A stretch of 64,000 nucleotides of DNA from Dyadobacter luticola (GCF_005860805.1 NZ_VCEJ01000002.1:1844375-1908374); one strand, 5' to 3'; counted from the first letter of the stretch, positions 16,757 through 26,575 are shown. Made by a program: numbers and translations. Notes: generated from the letters alone by a model not told the origin.

Positions 16757-17611
16757 ATGAAAACTTCCCTCTCCCACCTCCCCGAAGACAAGCAGGAAGA
16801 ATTAAAAGTCCTCACCAAAATTATTCTTGACAAAATACCCGCCGAAATGATCATTCTTTTTGGCAGCCACGCTCGGGGCGATTGGGTGGAGGACTTCCAG
16901 GAGACTTATGAATACGTGAGTGACTTTGATATCCTAATCGTTACCAAAGACAGGAAAGCTGCAAGAGGACATAAGAAATGGCAGGAATTAGATAAGGCAC
17001 TAGCGGCTAATCAGGACATTACCAAAACTAACATCATTCAACATAGCGTTTGGTTTGTGAATGACAAAATCGAGCGGAACTTCTATTTCTTCGTGGATAT
17101 TTTCAAGGAAGGAATTATGCTTTTTGATTCCGGAAATTTCAGTTTATCCGAGCCGAAAGAATTGAATCCGCAGGAAAGACAAAAGAAAGCGATAAATTCT
17201 TTTGGCCATTGGTTTAAGAGAGGAAATGACTTTCAAAAATATGCCGATTTGGCAATGCAAAATGAAGACAACAATTTTTCGGTATTCAATCTTCATCAAA
17301 CAACAGAAACATATTATGCAGCCATACTTCTTGTTTTCACCGACTACAAACCCCGAACTCACGATATTGAAGAATTAGGAAAGCAAGTTGATAATCTTCA
17401 TTCAGATTTTAAAACTGTTTTCCCTAAAAATACGGCGGAAGAAGCTCGTCTATTTAAACTTCTCAAAAAAGCATATATCGACGCGCGATATGAAGTCAAT
17501 TACAAGATTGAGAAAGAGGAATTGGAATATTTATCCGATCGTGTGAAGTTGCTGAGGGATTTGACGGAGCGGATTTGCAGGGAAAGGATTGAGGAGTTTA
17601 CAAAAGAATAA
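16757..17611 (+). CDS. Nucleotidyltransferase-HEPN fusion protein (MNT-HEPN type)
   Basis: This 284-residue protein joins a minimal nucleotidyltransferase and a HEPN domain. The MNT part has FGSHARGD (Gly36-Ser37) and the metal-binding pair Asp56-x-Asp58 in SDFDILIV. The C-terminal half (about residues 150-270) is alpha-helical, with FNLHQTTETYYAAILL and KPRTHDIEELGKQ, as in HEPN domains. MNT and HEPN are usually separate genes forming toxin-antitoxin pairs in which MNT modifies the HEPN RNase; single-chain versions are known. It lies 50 bases after the MazF gene. Whether it is a toxin-antitoxin element, a defence factor or a metabolic nucleotidyltransferase is open. Confidence 0.82.
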   Translation: MKTSLSHLPEDKQEELKVLTKIILDKIPAEMIILFGSHARGDWVEDFQETYEYVSDFDILIVTKDRKAARGHKKWQELDKALAANQDITKTNIIQHSVWFVNDKIERNFYFFVDIFKEGIMLFDSGNFSLSEPKELNPQERQKKAINSFGHWFKRGNDFQKYADLAMQNEDNNFSVFNLHQTTETYYAAILLVFTDYKPRTHDIEELGKQVDNLHSDFKTVFPKNTAEEARLFKLLKKAYIDARYEVNYKIEKEELEYLSDRVKLLRDLTERICRERIEEFTKE

Positions 17612-17645
17612 GCGAAGAGTAGAAAGCAGCCCTGTCAGTACAAAA

Positions 17646-18523
17646 TTACTCCGCAGCTAAATTCATTCGAATTTCCGCGACATAACTTACAGTTACGTCC
17701 ATGATAGAAGCGATCTGCTCATCCGTGAGGGATGATAGCTTGATCATATTTTTTATAGCATCACGGGTTTTTTCCTGTTTGCCTTCTATGACGCCTTCTC
17801 GTTTGCCTTCCATAATGCCCTCTCTCCGGCCTTTCTCTATAAACATTTCCAGTGTGTTCATAATCGCATTTTTGTTTTGAGTAGGTAGCGGATCAATCAA
17901 TTCCAGGATTTCTTTTTCACTAAGTTCACTGCTTACGAATGTATAAACAACGAGGCTGTTATGCAAGTTCTTGTCCACTTCATAGCCAGCAGGGACGCAG
18001 CCAGAAATTTATTGTGCAGTTCCTGGATTTCTTCATCAGAAATCTGGCCCAGGTTATGGAAAATATATTGGTAATCAGGTACAAACCCCTGCAATGCCGG
18101 TTCCAAGTTTTCAAATAGATCAGCCAGTGTTTTGTATTCCCACCGATCCTTGCCGTGGTAGAGCAATATGGGTATGATTAGCGACGGACTTTCCTTATTG
18201 CCGATCTGTTTCAAAAGTCCGGAAAAGATGTAGCTGCCGATTTGGATCGGTACGTATTTGTCGACGTAGCTTTTGTGTTCGACGAGCAGCGAAATTTTTA
18301 CTTCACCTGTGCCGCCAGCTCTTTTGCAGGTGTACACAATATCAGATATCGATTTTTGCAGTTCCTTGGAAATGTACGTATCAGGAAGTTGCTGAAAGGT
18401 CGAAAAATCTAGCAGGTCCTGAATGTTTTGCGGAATGCAGGATTGGAAATAGTCGAGGGCGATCTGCCGGTTACCCATGATGGCCCTGATAAAGGTGTCA
18501 TGTTTTTGTGTGTGCTTGTCCAT
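17646..18523 (-). pseudogene. Rpn-family PD-(D/E)XK nuclease gene with a frameshift
   Basis: Two overlapping minus-strand frames encode one Rpn-like protein. The N-terminal piece (ATG 18521-18523, MDKHTQKHDTFIRAIMG) has the nuclease core with ISLLVEHKSYVDKYVPIQI and runs to a stop near 17933. The C-terminal piece continues in another frame from about 17978 (VDKNLHNSLVVYTF) to a tail typical of the family (EGIMEGKREGVIEGKQ, then a helical end). Intact family members read straight through at about 290-310 residues. The shift falls near 17975-17985 (after LLAMK) and may include a small deletion. A sequencing error or coupled re-initiation at the GTG at 17976-17978 are alternatives. The family promotes RecA-independent recombination in E. 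coli; the name putative transposase does not imply a mobile element here. Confidence 0.75.
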
Positions 18524-18562
18524 GCGGCAAATATAGAAATTGACGCATGAACAAGACAAACC

Positions 18563-18946
18563 TTAGCGCGTACTAGCCAGCGCCCACCATATTAGAACCG
18601 GTTGAAAAAATAATCTCCCAAAACGTTTTTTATCGGTGTCAAGGCCAAATGCGTCGCGTTTATGGGTGTATTGGGCGATGTTGCCGGGGAAAACGGCGGT
18701 AAAAAATGCAGCAGCAAACTGGCCGACTTTCGCACGTTGCCTCTTGGGTGTAGCGATCAGTGCGGCGCCGAGTGCAATCTCTGCGAACCCGGAATAAACT
18801 ACAGTATCATCCGTTTTGAGTGGTACGAAATCAGGGACTTGCGCTCGAAATTCTTTTCTGGCAAATGTTAAATGACTGATGCCTGCGTAAACCAGGCTAG
18901 CGCCCAGTAATATTCTTCCTGCGGTTTTTAGGTCTTGATTGTCCAT
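18563..18946 (-). CDS. DoxX-like small integral membrane protein
   Basis: Taking the ATG at 18944-18946 (MDNQDLKTAGRILLGASL) gives 127 residues; an open frame extends upstream to 19036 but that part looks non-coding. There are about four hydrophobic helices, with the DoxX-like pattern LVYAGISHLTF in helix 1 and GFAEIALGAALI in helix 2. DoxX/DoxD-like proteins are often annotated as quinone-oxidoreductase subunits, but in most bacteria their role is unknown. It lies immediately upstream of the Rpn remnant on the same strand, with 39 bases between them. Confidence 0.75.
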   Translation of the reverse strand: MDNQDLKTAGRILLGASLVYAGISHLTFARKEFRAQVPDFVPLKTDDTVVYSGFAEIALGAALIATPKRQRAKVGQFAAAFFTAVFPGNIAQYTHKRDAFGLDTDKKRFGRLFFQPVLIWWALASTR

Positions 18947-19223
18947 GTTGTTGAGTCGTTTTTTTCGGAACGCCTCAATAACCGTACCTACATTTTGATA
19001 TTCTAGCTTCTGTATGGCAACAGCTTCGCTATACATTGTATCAACGACTTAATCGTTCCCAAAATCATCCATTGAAAATTGCTGAAAAAGTTTCGTTTCC
19101 TTGTCTTTTTGTTTTTAATTGCACTGAATTGTGCGGGCTGAACTGGTTAAAATCAGGATTACCAGCTGCCTGCGATGCTACCCGAATGCTACTCCCAAAA
19201 CCAACCCTTAAAATTTCCCAGCC

Positions 19224-21548
19224 TTGTACAACATTTCCATCTTCCGAAAACCATTTAAAATCAAAGCAAGCACAGCCCTTCTGCTGACATGTTGCTTTTT
19301 TTCAAAAACATTCCTTGCAATAGCCCAGGTCAAGACATCAAAACCAATTTCTACAAAAAACACCGATCCGGGATCGGCCCTGCTCCCACTTCCCCAGCAG
19401 ATGGAATTGACCAGTAAAATGTTCACCATCAGCAAAAACTGGAAAGTCGCAGCCGATCCGGCGCTTGCCAAAGAACAAGCCAATTTGCAGGAAGGCTTGA
19501 AAGAAGCGGGTCTTACATTGAATAATGTGTCAGGCGCATCGGGCAATGCTCCGGCTATACATTTGATAGTAAAGCCAGGATCGGTCAACATAGGAGCGAG
19601 CGTTGATACCAACCGCGTGGCGCTGGCTCGGCAAGCTTACAAACTAAGTTTGAAGTCGGGAAATGTGACCATTACGGCCAATGCAGCGCAGGGTTTGTAT
19701 TATGGTGTGCAAACTTTCTTGCAGCTGCTGCGGGCACAGGCGCCTAAAATGCAGCTTCCCGAAGGTGAGATTACGGACTGGCCTAATGTGGAAATCCGGA
19801 TGATATACTGGGATGATGCGCATCATTTGGAGAAAATGAGTGCGTTGAAACGGATTATCAAACAGGCTTCCACGTACAAAATCAATGCATTTTCGATCAA
19901 GCTCGAAGGACATTTTCAATACAAATCGGCGCCAGCGATCGTGGAACCCTATGCCTTGACGCCAGCTGAATATCAGGAGCTGGGCAGTTTCGCCAATGCA
20001 CATTATGTGGATCTGGTGCCTTTTCTGGATGCGCCGGCACACGTTTCGTTCATTCTGAAACATCCCGAATACCGCAAATTAAGACTGATTGACGACATCA
20101 ACTACCAGTTTTCGGTGACCAATCCGGAGACGTTTAAACTGCTTGACGCGATGTTCAGCGAGCTTATCAATGCGAGCAAGGGCAGCAAATTCATCATTAT
20201 GTCCAATGATGAAGCCTACTATACTGGAAAAGCGCCGTCAGAAAAAGCGATCGCGGATAGCCTGGGCGGGAACGGTCGGTTACTGGCCTGGTTTATCAAA
20301 AAAATGGCCGATCGGCTGCATGAGCAAGGCCGCACAGTTTTGTTCTGGGGCGAATTTCCTTTACGGAAGGAGGATATTACGGCTCTGCCGACGCATTTGG
20401 TGGACGGGGTTTACAACAAGGAAATCGCGGCTGACTATAAGAAACATGGCATCCGGCAGTTCGTCTATACCGCCACGCAAGGCGGCGAGCCGATATTTCC
20501 AAACTATTATCCGCTGCACACGAAAACCGACATCATGGCCGATGGAAGCGATCGCTCATCCGGGCGGGTGGCGGATATGATGAAGGAAATCAATACCGCT
20601 TTTACCGACAATCTTTCGTCTTTTATGGGTGTGGTCATTGCGGGCTGGGCCGATGCGGGGCTGCACCCGGAGACATTCTGGCTGGGATATACAACCGCTA
20701 CGGCAGCTGGCTGGAACAGTAAAAACATGACGCCCGCAGATGCTTCGGCGCGGTTTATGCATACATTTTACGGTCCTGCGCAGAAGGACATGGACAGCAT
20801 TTACCACGTTTTGAGCCAGCAGGCCGAGTTTCATACCGAAAGCTGGGACTGGATTCCATCCGCCTGGCGACCAATGATCAAAGGAAATTCGGACAGTCTT
20901 TTCCTGCAACCTGAAAGAGACCAAACCTTGCCCCTGCTGCCTGTGCCAGAACCGGGTTCTCTGGCGATCGCCAACAAAGCTTACCCGGTCAATGCGGAGC
21001 GTCTTGCCACCGCAAAAGCGATGCTCCCGCGCAATAAATACGCTTTTGATTTGCTCCGCGAAAACAAATCGCGCGCTAAATCACAGCTTTATAACCTGGA
21101 AGTACTGGAATCGGTGGCGGCGATTTGCGGGCAGAATTTGCGAATGCTGGTTACATTGAACCAGGTGACGGACTTGCTGCAAAAAGCTTCGTCCACTGCT
21201 GCAACGAACTCAGCACAAGCAGTTAAGCAGCTGGATACGGCCATTGATATGATCAGCAAACTGAAACACCAGCGCGACAGCACCTTCGCATTTGTCGAAA
21301 AAATCTGGTACAAGGAATGGCAGCCGGTTGTGGAAGAAGCCAACGGACGCAAGTTTTTGTTTGAAGTGGACGACATTAAAGATCACCAGCCGGTACGTAC
21401 CGTAAATCTTAGCTACCTCATTTACCGCGAGTTGCATTACCCGCTCGACGATTGGTGGAACAAAGTTCAGGAAGTCAGAAATGAGTTTGCGCAGCAACAC
21501 AAGTTGCCGGTCGTGAACAAGACATTGGACTGGCAGAAATATAGATAG
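19224..21548 (+). CDS. GH20-like beta-N-acetylhexosaminidase, secreted
   Basis: The 774-residue protein has a signal peptide (to about residue 35, ending FLAIAQ), a GH20b-type N-terminal domain with QGLYYGVQTFLQLL (about residue 160), and a TIM-barrel catalytic domain. The expected Asp-Glu catalytic pair is in IIMSNDEAYYTGK (about residues 328-329). IRMIYWDDAHH replaces the usual GxMLDxxRH and may signal altered substrate specificity. GH20 enzymes remove terminal GlcNAc or GalNAc. The start is TTG at 19224: nearby ATGs are out of frame and the signal peptide starts here. A strong terminator follows at 21588. It directly precedes the SusC/SusD pair and probably trims the glycan that pair imports. 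Confidence 0.85.
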   Translation: MYNISIFRKPFKIKASTALLLTCCFFSKTFLAIAQVKTSKPISTKNTDPGSALLPLPQQMELTSKMFTISKNWKVAADPALAKEQANLQEGLKEAGLTLNNVSGASGNAPAIHLIVKPGSVNIGASVDTNRVALARQAYKLSLKSGNVTITANAAQGLYYGVQTFLQLLRAQAPKMQLPEGEITDWPNVEIRMIYWDDAHHLEKMSALKRIIKQASTYKINAFSIKLEGHFQYKSAPAIVEPYALTPAEYQELGSFANAHYVDLVPFLDAPAHVSFILKHPEYRKLRLIDDINYQFSVTNPETFKLLDAMFSELINASKGSKFIIMSNDEAYYTGKAPSEKAIADSLGGNGRLLAWFIKKMADRLHEQGRTVLFWGEFPLRKEDITALPTHLVDGVYNKEIAADYKKHGIRQFVYTATQGGEPIFPNYYPLHTKTDIMADGSDRSSGRVADMMKEINTAFTDNLSSFMGVVIAGWADAGLHPETFWLGYTTATAAGWNSKNMTPADASARFMHTFYGPAQKDMDSIYHVLSQQAEFHTESWDWIPSAWRPMIKGNSDSLFLQPERDQTLPLLPVPEPGSLAIANKAYPVNAERLATAKAMLPRNKYAFDLLRENKSRAKSQLYNLEVLESVAAICGQNLRMLVTLNQVTDLLQKASSTAATNSAQAVKQLDTAIDMISKLKHQRDSTFAFVEKIWYKEWQPVVEEANGRKFLFEVDDIKDHQPVRTVNLSYLIYRELHYPLDDWWNKVQEVRNEFAQQHKLPVVNKTLDWQKYR

Positions 21549-21587
21549 CAGCGTTCCCTACCCAACTTACTTTTACAAACTATGATT

Positions 21588-21625
21588 AAATGCTTCCAGG
21601 CTAATCCTTGGAAGCATTTTCTTTT
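21588..21625 (+). terminator. Rho-independent terminator after the GH20 gene
   Basis: AAATGCTTCCA (21588-21598) and TGGAAGCATTT (21609-21619) form a perfect 11-base stem with a 10-base loop, followed by TCTTTTT. It separates the GH20 transcript from the SusC promoter. Confidence 0.85.
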
Positions 21626-21733
21626 TACGCTCATTCACATCCACATTATTCTTCAAAACCTCCGTTATCTTTCTTTTTAAATTGATAATATTATTTTTTT
21701 CTTATGAAAAGATTTTACATTTAATAAAAACAT

Positions 21734-21758
21734 TATATTTGTTTCGATACCTTTCGAT
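21734..21758 (+). promoter_or_regulatory. SusC promoter -7 element with TTTCGAT direct repeats
   Basis: TATATTTG (21734-21741) matches the Bacteroidota -7 consensus TAnnTTTG; no convincing -33 element is seen. Directly downstream, over the expected transcription start, TTTCGAT occurs at 21742-21748 and 21752-21758, exactly ten bases apart, reading as GTTTC-GATAC-CTTTC. This resembles the site at 5138-5152 and would be well placed for repressor binding. Confidence 0.5.
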
Positions 21759-21793
21759 TCTACCATTTCTAGACCACTAACCTTCCATACCTT

Positions 21794-24700
21794 ATGGAGA
21801 AAAAAATGTTTACTAAAAGTTACGACGGTTTCCGCCGCGCCTGCGGAGTGCCTCTGCGGATCGTCTTTGCAGTCTTATTTGCATTTTTATGTTGCACCAC
21901 CGCGCACGCCCAGACTTCCGGTCGCGGTAACCAGGTCACTGTCAGCGGCCAGGTAACAGAAAAAGCGACCGGTCAGCCACTCGTCGGCGTATCTATCCGG
22001 GTAAAAGGCGGCTCGGATGGGGTGGTATCGGATGCAAGCGGCGCCTATAAAATCCAGGTGCCTGCCAACAGCACATTGCTATTTACGTATATAGGTTACA
22101 GTGACCTGGAAGAGCCTATAGGAAACCGATCTACCATTTCGCCCCAACTTGAAACGAGCGACCGCGCATTGAACGAGGTCGTGGTTGTCGGTTACGGTAG
22201 CCAGCAAAAACGCGAACTGACCGGCTCGATTGCCTCGGTTAGCTCCCGGCAGTTGCAGGACCGGGCCGTGGTTTCATTCGGTGAAGCCCTCGCTGGTCAG
22301 ATGGCCGGTGTGCAGGTGCAGCAAACTTCGGCAGCGCCGGGTGGTGGTATTTCACTGAAAATCAGGGGAACTGGTTCTATCACAGCGGGTAACCAGCCTT
22401 TGTATGTGGTAGATGGCGTGCCGCTGGACAATTCGGTGAGCAGTGCAGGGGCACAGGGCGGGGATATTGGGGATCAGTCTCCGGTGAACCCGCTGGCAAG
22501 CATTAACCCCGGTGATATTCAGTCCATTGACGTTTTGAAAGATGCTTCTGCAACTTCTATTTACGGTTCGCGCGGCTCAAATGGGGTGGTTCTCATTACG
22601 ACCAAGCAGGGAGCAGCCGGCAAATCGCAGATCAGCATTAATGCCAGCTACGGTTTTCAGGAAATCGGCAAGAAGGTGGGCATTATGACCAACCAGCAAT
22701 ATGCACAGCGGCAGATCGACCAGCGCAACACCGACTGGGTGCGCGCTGGCGGACAAGCGACAGATCCTAACTCTGTCAGAAGCGGCCCGCAGTTTAAAAT
22801 CCCTGACGAGTTTAAGAATGCAGCTTCCCTCCCATTTACAGATTGGCAGGACCTGCTTTATCGTCGTGCACCGATGCAGAATTACCAGCTCTCAGCTTCG
22901 GGCGGCACTGAAAATGCACGGTATTATTTATCCGGAAATTACCAGAACCAGGAAGGGATCGTGATCAACTCCGGCTTCAAGAAATATGCATTTCGTTTGA
23001 ATGTGGATGCAAAAGCGTCTGAAAAGGTCCGGGTCGGCTTCCGGCTTGCGCCTTCTTACACCAACAACCGCATCGCGACTACCGGCGGGATCCAGGATTA
23101 TGGCGCGGTAGCTACTACCGTGATGTCGGTGCCGGGCTTATATCCTTCGAGAAATGCGGACGGTACTTATGCTACCTCCTACACACTGCATTACGACGAC
23201 GGTACCGCGCAGAACATTACCTACAACAATGCGCTGGCTTTTGGCGAGGGCATCAAGAATACGATGAACCAGTTCAGCACGGTCGGCAGCATGTTTACGA
23301 CGGTGGATATTGTGAAAAACCTGCAATTCAAAACCAGTATCAATGCAGACTTTAACACATTCAGCAACAATAAGTTCTCGCCTTCTTTTATCAGTGTAAA
23401 TCCATCCTTCGGCCGCTCTTATGCAGCGACCAACATCAGCTGGATCAATGAAAACACATTGACCTACGATAATTCTTTCGCCGAGCGCCACCATGTGAAT
23501 GTGCTTGTGGGTTTGACCGAACAAAAATCCTCCTTCAACTCGACGGCGGTCAATGCAAATTCATTCCCGAATGACCTTGTGCCTACATTGAATGCAGGTA
23601 TCGTGACCGGTGGCAGCTCGGTCCGCTCGCAGTGGACCTTGCTCTCGCTGCTCAGTCGAGCAACTTATAATTTTGATGAAAAATACTTTTTGACCGCTAC
23701 ATTCCGCCGCGATGGCTCGTCCCGCTTCGGGTCGGACAACAAGTGGGGTAACTTCCCTTCGGCTTCGGTAGGCTGGCGGATCGGCCAGGAAAAATTCATG
23801 GCGGATGTAGCTGCCGTAAGTGAGTTAAAACTGCGCGCAAGCTACGGTCTGATCGGAAATAACCAGATCCCTGACTATGCATCTGTGGGATTGATTTATG
23901 GCAGCAACTACATTCTGGGCGCGGGCGATGGCTCAATTGCCAGCGGTTTGGCGCAGGGTTCCCTGGGTAATGCCAATCTGGGCTGGGAAAAAGCGAAGGA
24001 AGTTGATTTGGGATTGGATTTAGGTCTTTTTCAAAACCGCATTAATTTGAATGTCGATTACTACAACAAGCTGACTTCCGATTTGCTCCTGAATGTGCCG
24101 GTGCCGCTTTCGACGGGCTATGAAACTGCACTGCGTAACCTGGGCAGCTTGCGTAACAAAGGACTGGAAATCGCCCTCGAAACCAGAAACGTCAAGACGG
24201 CAAAATTCACCTGGACCACGAATGCCAACATTTCCTTCAACAGAAACAAAGTAGAATCACTCGGCGCAGGCGGTACACCGATTATTGTGGCCAACCGTGC
24301 CCAGGAGAACTCTCTGACACACATTACGCAGATCGGCAGCCCGCTGGGAAGCTACTATGGCTACATTTATGACGGTGTTTACAACACCACCGACGAAGTA
24401 AATGCCTCCGCGCATTTACCTAATACCTACGCCGGCGACGCCAAATTCAGGGATCTGAATGGGGACGGGCAGATCAATGATTCTGATAAAACCATCATCG
24501 GAAATAACCTTCCTAAGTTTACTTACGGGATGACCAACAGCTTCAATCTGGGCAACTTTGACTTCGGATTTTCGCTGCAAGGTGTTCAGGATGTGGAGGT
24601 AATGAATTTGACAAAACGCAGCGCATACCGCAACAACGGAACCATTTCGGTGAACTACTGGCGGTCGCCGGAAGAGCCGGGTGATGGTAAAACATTTGGC

Positions 24701-25009
24701 GCTGGCAGCTCGGCCAACAACCGCACGATCTCATCATACCTCGTGGACGATGCCTCTTTCCTGCGCATTCGCAATGTGACAATCGGCTACCGGCTTGGCA
24801 AAGTGCTCAACGGATCGATCCTGAAAAATGCGCGGGTTTATATGAACATTCAAAACCTGCACACATTCACCAAGTACAGCGGCTACAACCCGGAAGTGAA
24901 CACAACCGAAGGCGATCCGTGGATTTCTTCCGCGCTCACGCCGGGCATCGATTACGGTACTTACCCGATGGCGAGAACGATTGTATTTGGACTTAACCTT
25001 GGTTTCTGA
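21794..25009 (+). CDS. susC: SusC/RagA-family TonB-linked outer-membrane transporter
   Basis: The 1071-residue outer-membrane protein has a signal peptide (cleavage near TAHAQ, about residue 39). A carboxypeptidase-D-like domain follows (VTVSGQVTEKATGQPLVGVS), then the RagA signature EVVVVGYGSQQKRELTGSI, a plug domain (about residues 135-250, with PLYVVDGVPLD and DASATSIYGSRGSNGV) and a 22-strand barrel ending GLNLGF. Such proteins import oligosaccharides with a SusD lid, powered by TonB. It is followed after 38 bases by the susD gene. The promoter and a possible operator lie at 21734-21758; the position after a GH20 gene suggests an N-acetylhexosamine-containing ligand (inference). The symbol denotes family, not starch specificity. 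Confidence 0.97.
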   Translation: MEKKMFTKSYDGFRRACGVPLRIVFAVLFAFLCCTTAHAQTSGRGNQVTVSGQVTEKATGQPLVGVSIRVKGGSDGVVSDASGAYKIQVPANSTLLFTYIGYSDLEEPIGNRSTISPQLETSDRALNEVVVVGYGSQQKRELTGSIASVSSRQLQDRAVVSFGEALAGQMAGVQVQQTSAAPGGGISLKIRGTGSITAGNQPLYVVDGVPLDNSVSSAGAQGGDIGDQSPVNPLASINPGDIQSIDVLKDASATSIYGSRGSNGVVLITTKQGAAGKSQISINASYGFQEIGKKVGIMTNQQYAQRQIDQRNTDWVRAGGQATDPNSVRSGPQFKIPDEFKNAASLPFTDWQDLLYRRAPMQNYQLSASGGTENARYYLSGNYQNQEGIVINSGFKKYAFRLNVDAKASEKVRVGFRLAPSYTNNRIATTGGIQDYGAVATTVMSVPGLYPSRNADGTYATSYTLHYDDGTAQNITYNNALAFGEGIKNTMNQFSTVGSMFTTVDIVKNLQFKTSINADFNTFSNNKFSPSFISVNPSFGRSYAATNISWINENTLTYDNSFAERHHVNVLVGLTEQKSSFNSTAVNANSFPNDLVPTLNAGIVTGGSSVRSQWTLLSLLSRATYNFDEKYFLTATFRRDGSSRFGSDNKWGNFPSASVGWRIGQEKFMADVAAVSELKLRASYGLIGNNQIPDYASVGLIYGSNYILGAGDGSIASGLAQGSLGNANLGWEKAKEVDLGLDLGLFQNRINLNVDYYNKLTSDLLLNVPVPLSTGYETALRNLGSLRNKGLEIALETRNVKTAKFTWTTNANISFNRNKVESLGAGGTPIIVANRAQENSLTHITQIGSPLGSYYGYIYDGVYNTTDEVNASAHLPNTYAGDAKFRDLNGDGQINDSDKTIIGNNLPKFTYGMTNSFNLGNFDFGFSLQGVQDVEVMNLTKRSAYRNNGTISVNYWRSPEEPGDGKTFGAGSSANNRTISSYLVDDASFLRIRNVTIGYRLGKVLNGSILKNARVYMNIQNLHTFTKYSGYNPEVNTTEGDPWISSALTPGIDYGTYPMARTIVFGLNLGF

Positions 25010-25047
25010 TCCCACTAAACCCAGATCAACCTTTAACATTGACTGAC

Positions 25048-26523
25048 ATGACGACAAAACATATAAAGACAGCTGTTGCCCTGGTCATCCTGGCATTTGC
25101 AGGGACTTCCTGCGACGATTTCCTGGAATCAAAGCCCATTTCGCAGATCGGTGAAACGGATTTCTTCAAGACTGAATCCGACTTTGGCCAGGCCGTAGTG
25201 GGCGCTTACTCGGCTTTTTCGCAGGTGTACTCGGGAAATGGATATTATCCGCTGCTGGTCGACCTTCGCGCTGATAATACCAGCGAGCTGGTTGCCGGTG
25301 CATCCGGCAATGATGCCAAAAGAAACATTGACGAGTTCCGCGAAACGACCGACAATGAGCACCTTACAGCATTCTGGCAAAACAGCTACACGCTGATCGC
25401 CCGTGCAAACAGTATCCTTTCCCGCATCGACGGCTCGACCGTGGGGGATGAATTGAAAAAACAATACACCGGCGAATCGCTCACATTGAGGGCATTGGCT
25501 TACTTCAACCTGGTGCGCTTATACGGCGGTGTTCCGCTGGTGACCGAGCCGGTGACGGACATTGATGCCAGCTACAAAGTGGGCCGGGCGAGTGTTCAGG
25601 AAGTTTACGCGCAAATTGAATCCGATTTAACCAAGGCAGAAGGATTGGTACCTGTTTCTTATGGTGAAACCGGCGTGGGACGGGCCACAAAAGGAGTCGC
25701 GCAGAGCTTGCTTGGACAGGTTTATTTAACCCAAAAAAAATACGCAGAAGCTGCTGCTGAGTTCAAAAAAGTAGTGACTTCGGGGACTTACAGTCTGCTG
25801 CCGGTGTATGCCGACATTTTCAAAGCCGGACAGCAGGGAAACCCGGAGGCAATCTGGCAGTCGCAATACAAAGGTTCGTCCAATGGTTTGGGATCCAATT
25901 TGCCAAATCACTTTGCCCCTACCGGCTCGGAAGGCATTACCATCCCGACCGGCGGCGCTTACGGATTTAACCAGCCGACCGATGACATTGCGGCGGCTTA
26001 TTCCAAAGGTGACGTTCGCCGCAACAACATTGCCGACGGGTATACCCAGGACGGTGCATTTGTTGCTGCCAAGTATGTCCGCGGGTATGTGGACCGTGAA
26101 ACCGGCAGCGGCTATGCCGACTCGGGCGCGGACTGGTATGTGATCCGGTATGCCGATATCCTGCTGTATTATGCGGAGGCATTGAATGAAGTAAACAAAG
26201 GTCCGGTTGCCGACGCTTACGCGGCGATCAACCAGGTGCGGAAGCGCGCCGGCCTTGCTGATCTGGCGGGTCTGACTTACGACACATTCAAGGCGGCGGT
26301 GTACAATGAAGAGCGACTGGAATCGCCTTTCGAGGGCCACCGCTGGTTTGACCTGCTGCGTACCGGCCGTGCGATGGAAGTGATGAATGCGAAAGTTTCA
26401 GGCCCTGGTAAAAGTACCGTAGGCATTTCCACACCGATCAAGGAGTACCAGCTGCTTTACCCGATCCCTGCGATTGCGGTGATCACGAGCTCTCCGGCGA
26501 TTGTGCAGAATACAGGTTATTGA
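25048..26523 (+). CDS. susD: SusD/RagB-family glycan-binding lipoprotein
   Basis: The 491-residue surface lipoprotein starts at ATG 25048; a TTG three codons upstream is less likely. The signal peptide ends at Cys22 (FAGTSC-DDFLE), the lipid anchor. The early region has the typical DFLESKPI, and helices with TPR-like character follow (ESLTLRALAYFNLVRLYGG, RYADILLYYAEALNEV). It ends in the family-typical LLYPIPAIAV. SusD proteins form the lid of the SusC transporter and bind the incoming glycan. It ends just before a terminator at 26544, so the transcript is susC-susD only. Confidence 0.96.
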   Translation: MTTKHIKTAVALVILAFAGTSCDDFLESKPISQIGETDFFKTESDFGQAVVGAYSAFSQVYSGNGYYPLLVDLRADNTSELVAGASGNDAKRNIDEFRETTDNEHLTAFWQNSYTLIARANSILSRIDGSTVGDELKKQYTGESLTLRALAYFNLVRLYGGVPLVTEPVTDIDASYKVGRASVQEVYAQIESDLTKAEGLVPVSYGETGVGRATKGVAQSLLGQVYLTQKKYAEAAAEFKKVVTSGTYSLLPVYADIFKAGQQGNPEAIWQSQYKGSSNGLGSNLPNHFAPTGSEGITIPTGGAYGFNQPTDDIAAAYSKGDVRRNNIADGYTQDGAFVAAKYVRGYVDRETGSGYADSGADWYVIRYADILLYYAEALNEVNKGPVADAYAAINQVRKRAGLADLAGLTYDTFKAAVYNEERLESPFEGHRWFDLLRTGRAMEVMNAKVSGPGKSTVGISTPIKEYQLLYPIPAIAVITSSPAIVQNTGY

Positions 26524-26543
26524 TTATTCAAAATCCATAAAAG

Positions 26544-26575
26544 GCTGGCGGTATCTTGCATACTGCCAGCTTTTT
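26544..26575 (+). terminator. Rho-independent terminator after susD
   Basis: GCTGGCGGTAT (26544-26554) pairs with ATACTGCCAGC (26560-26570) with one G-T pair and a five-base loop, followed by TTTTT. It closes the susC-susD unit. Confidence 0.85.

Noticed and set aside
17646-18559. Transposon suggested by the family name Rpn putative transposase
   Set aside because: No terminal inverted repeats or target duplications seen; Rpn proteins are not mobile-element transposases in the usual sense.
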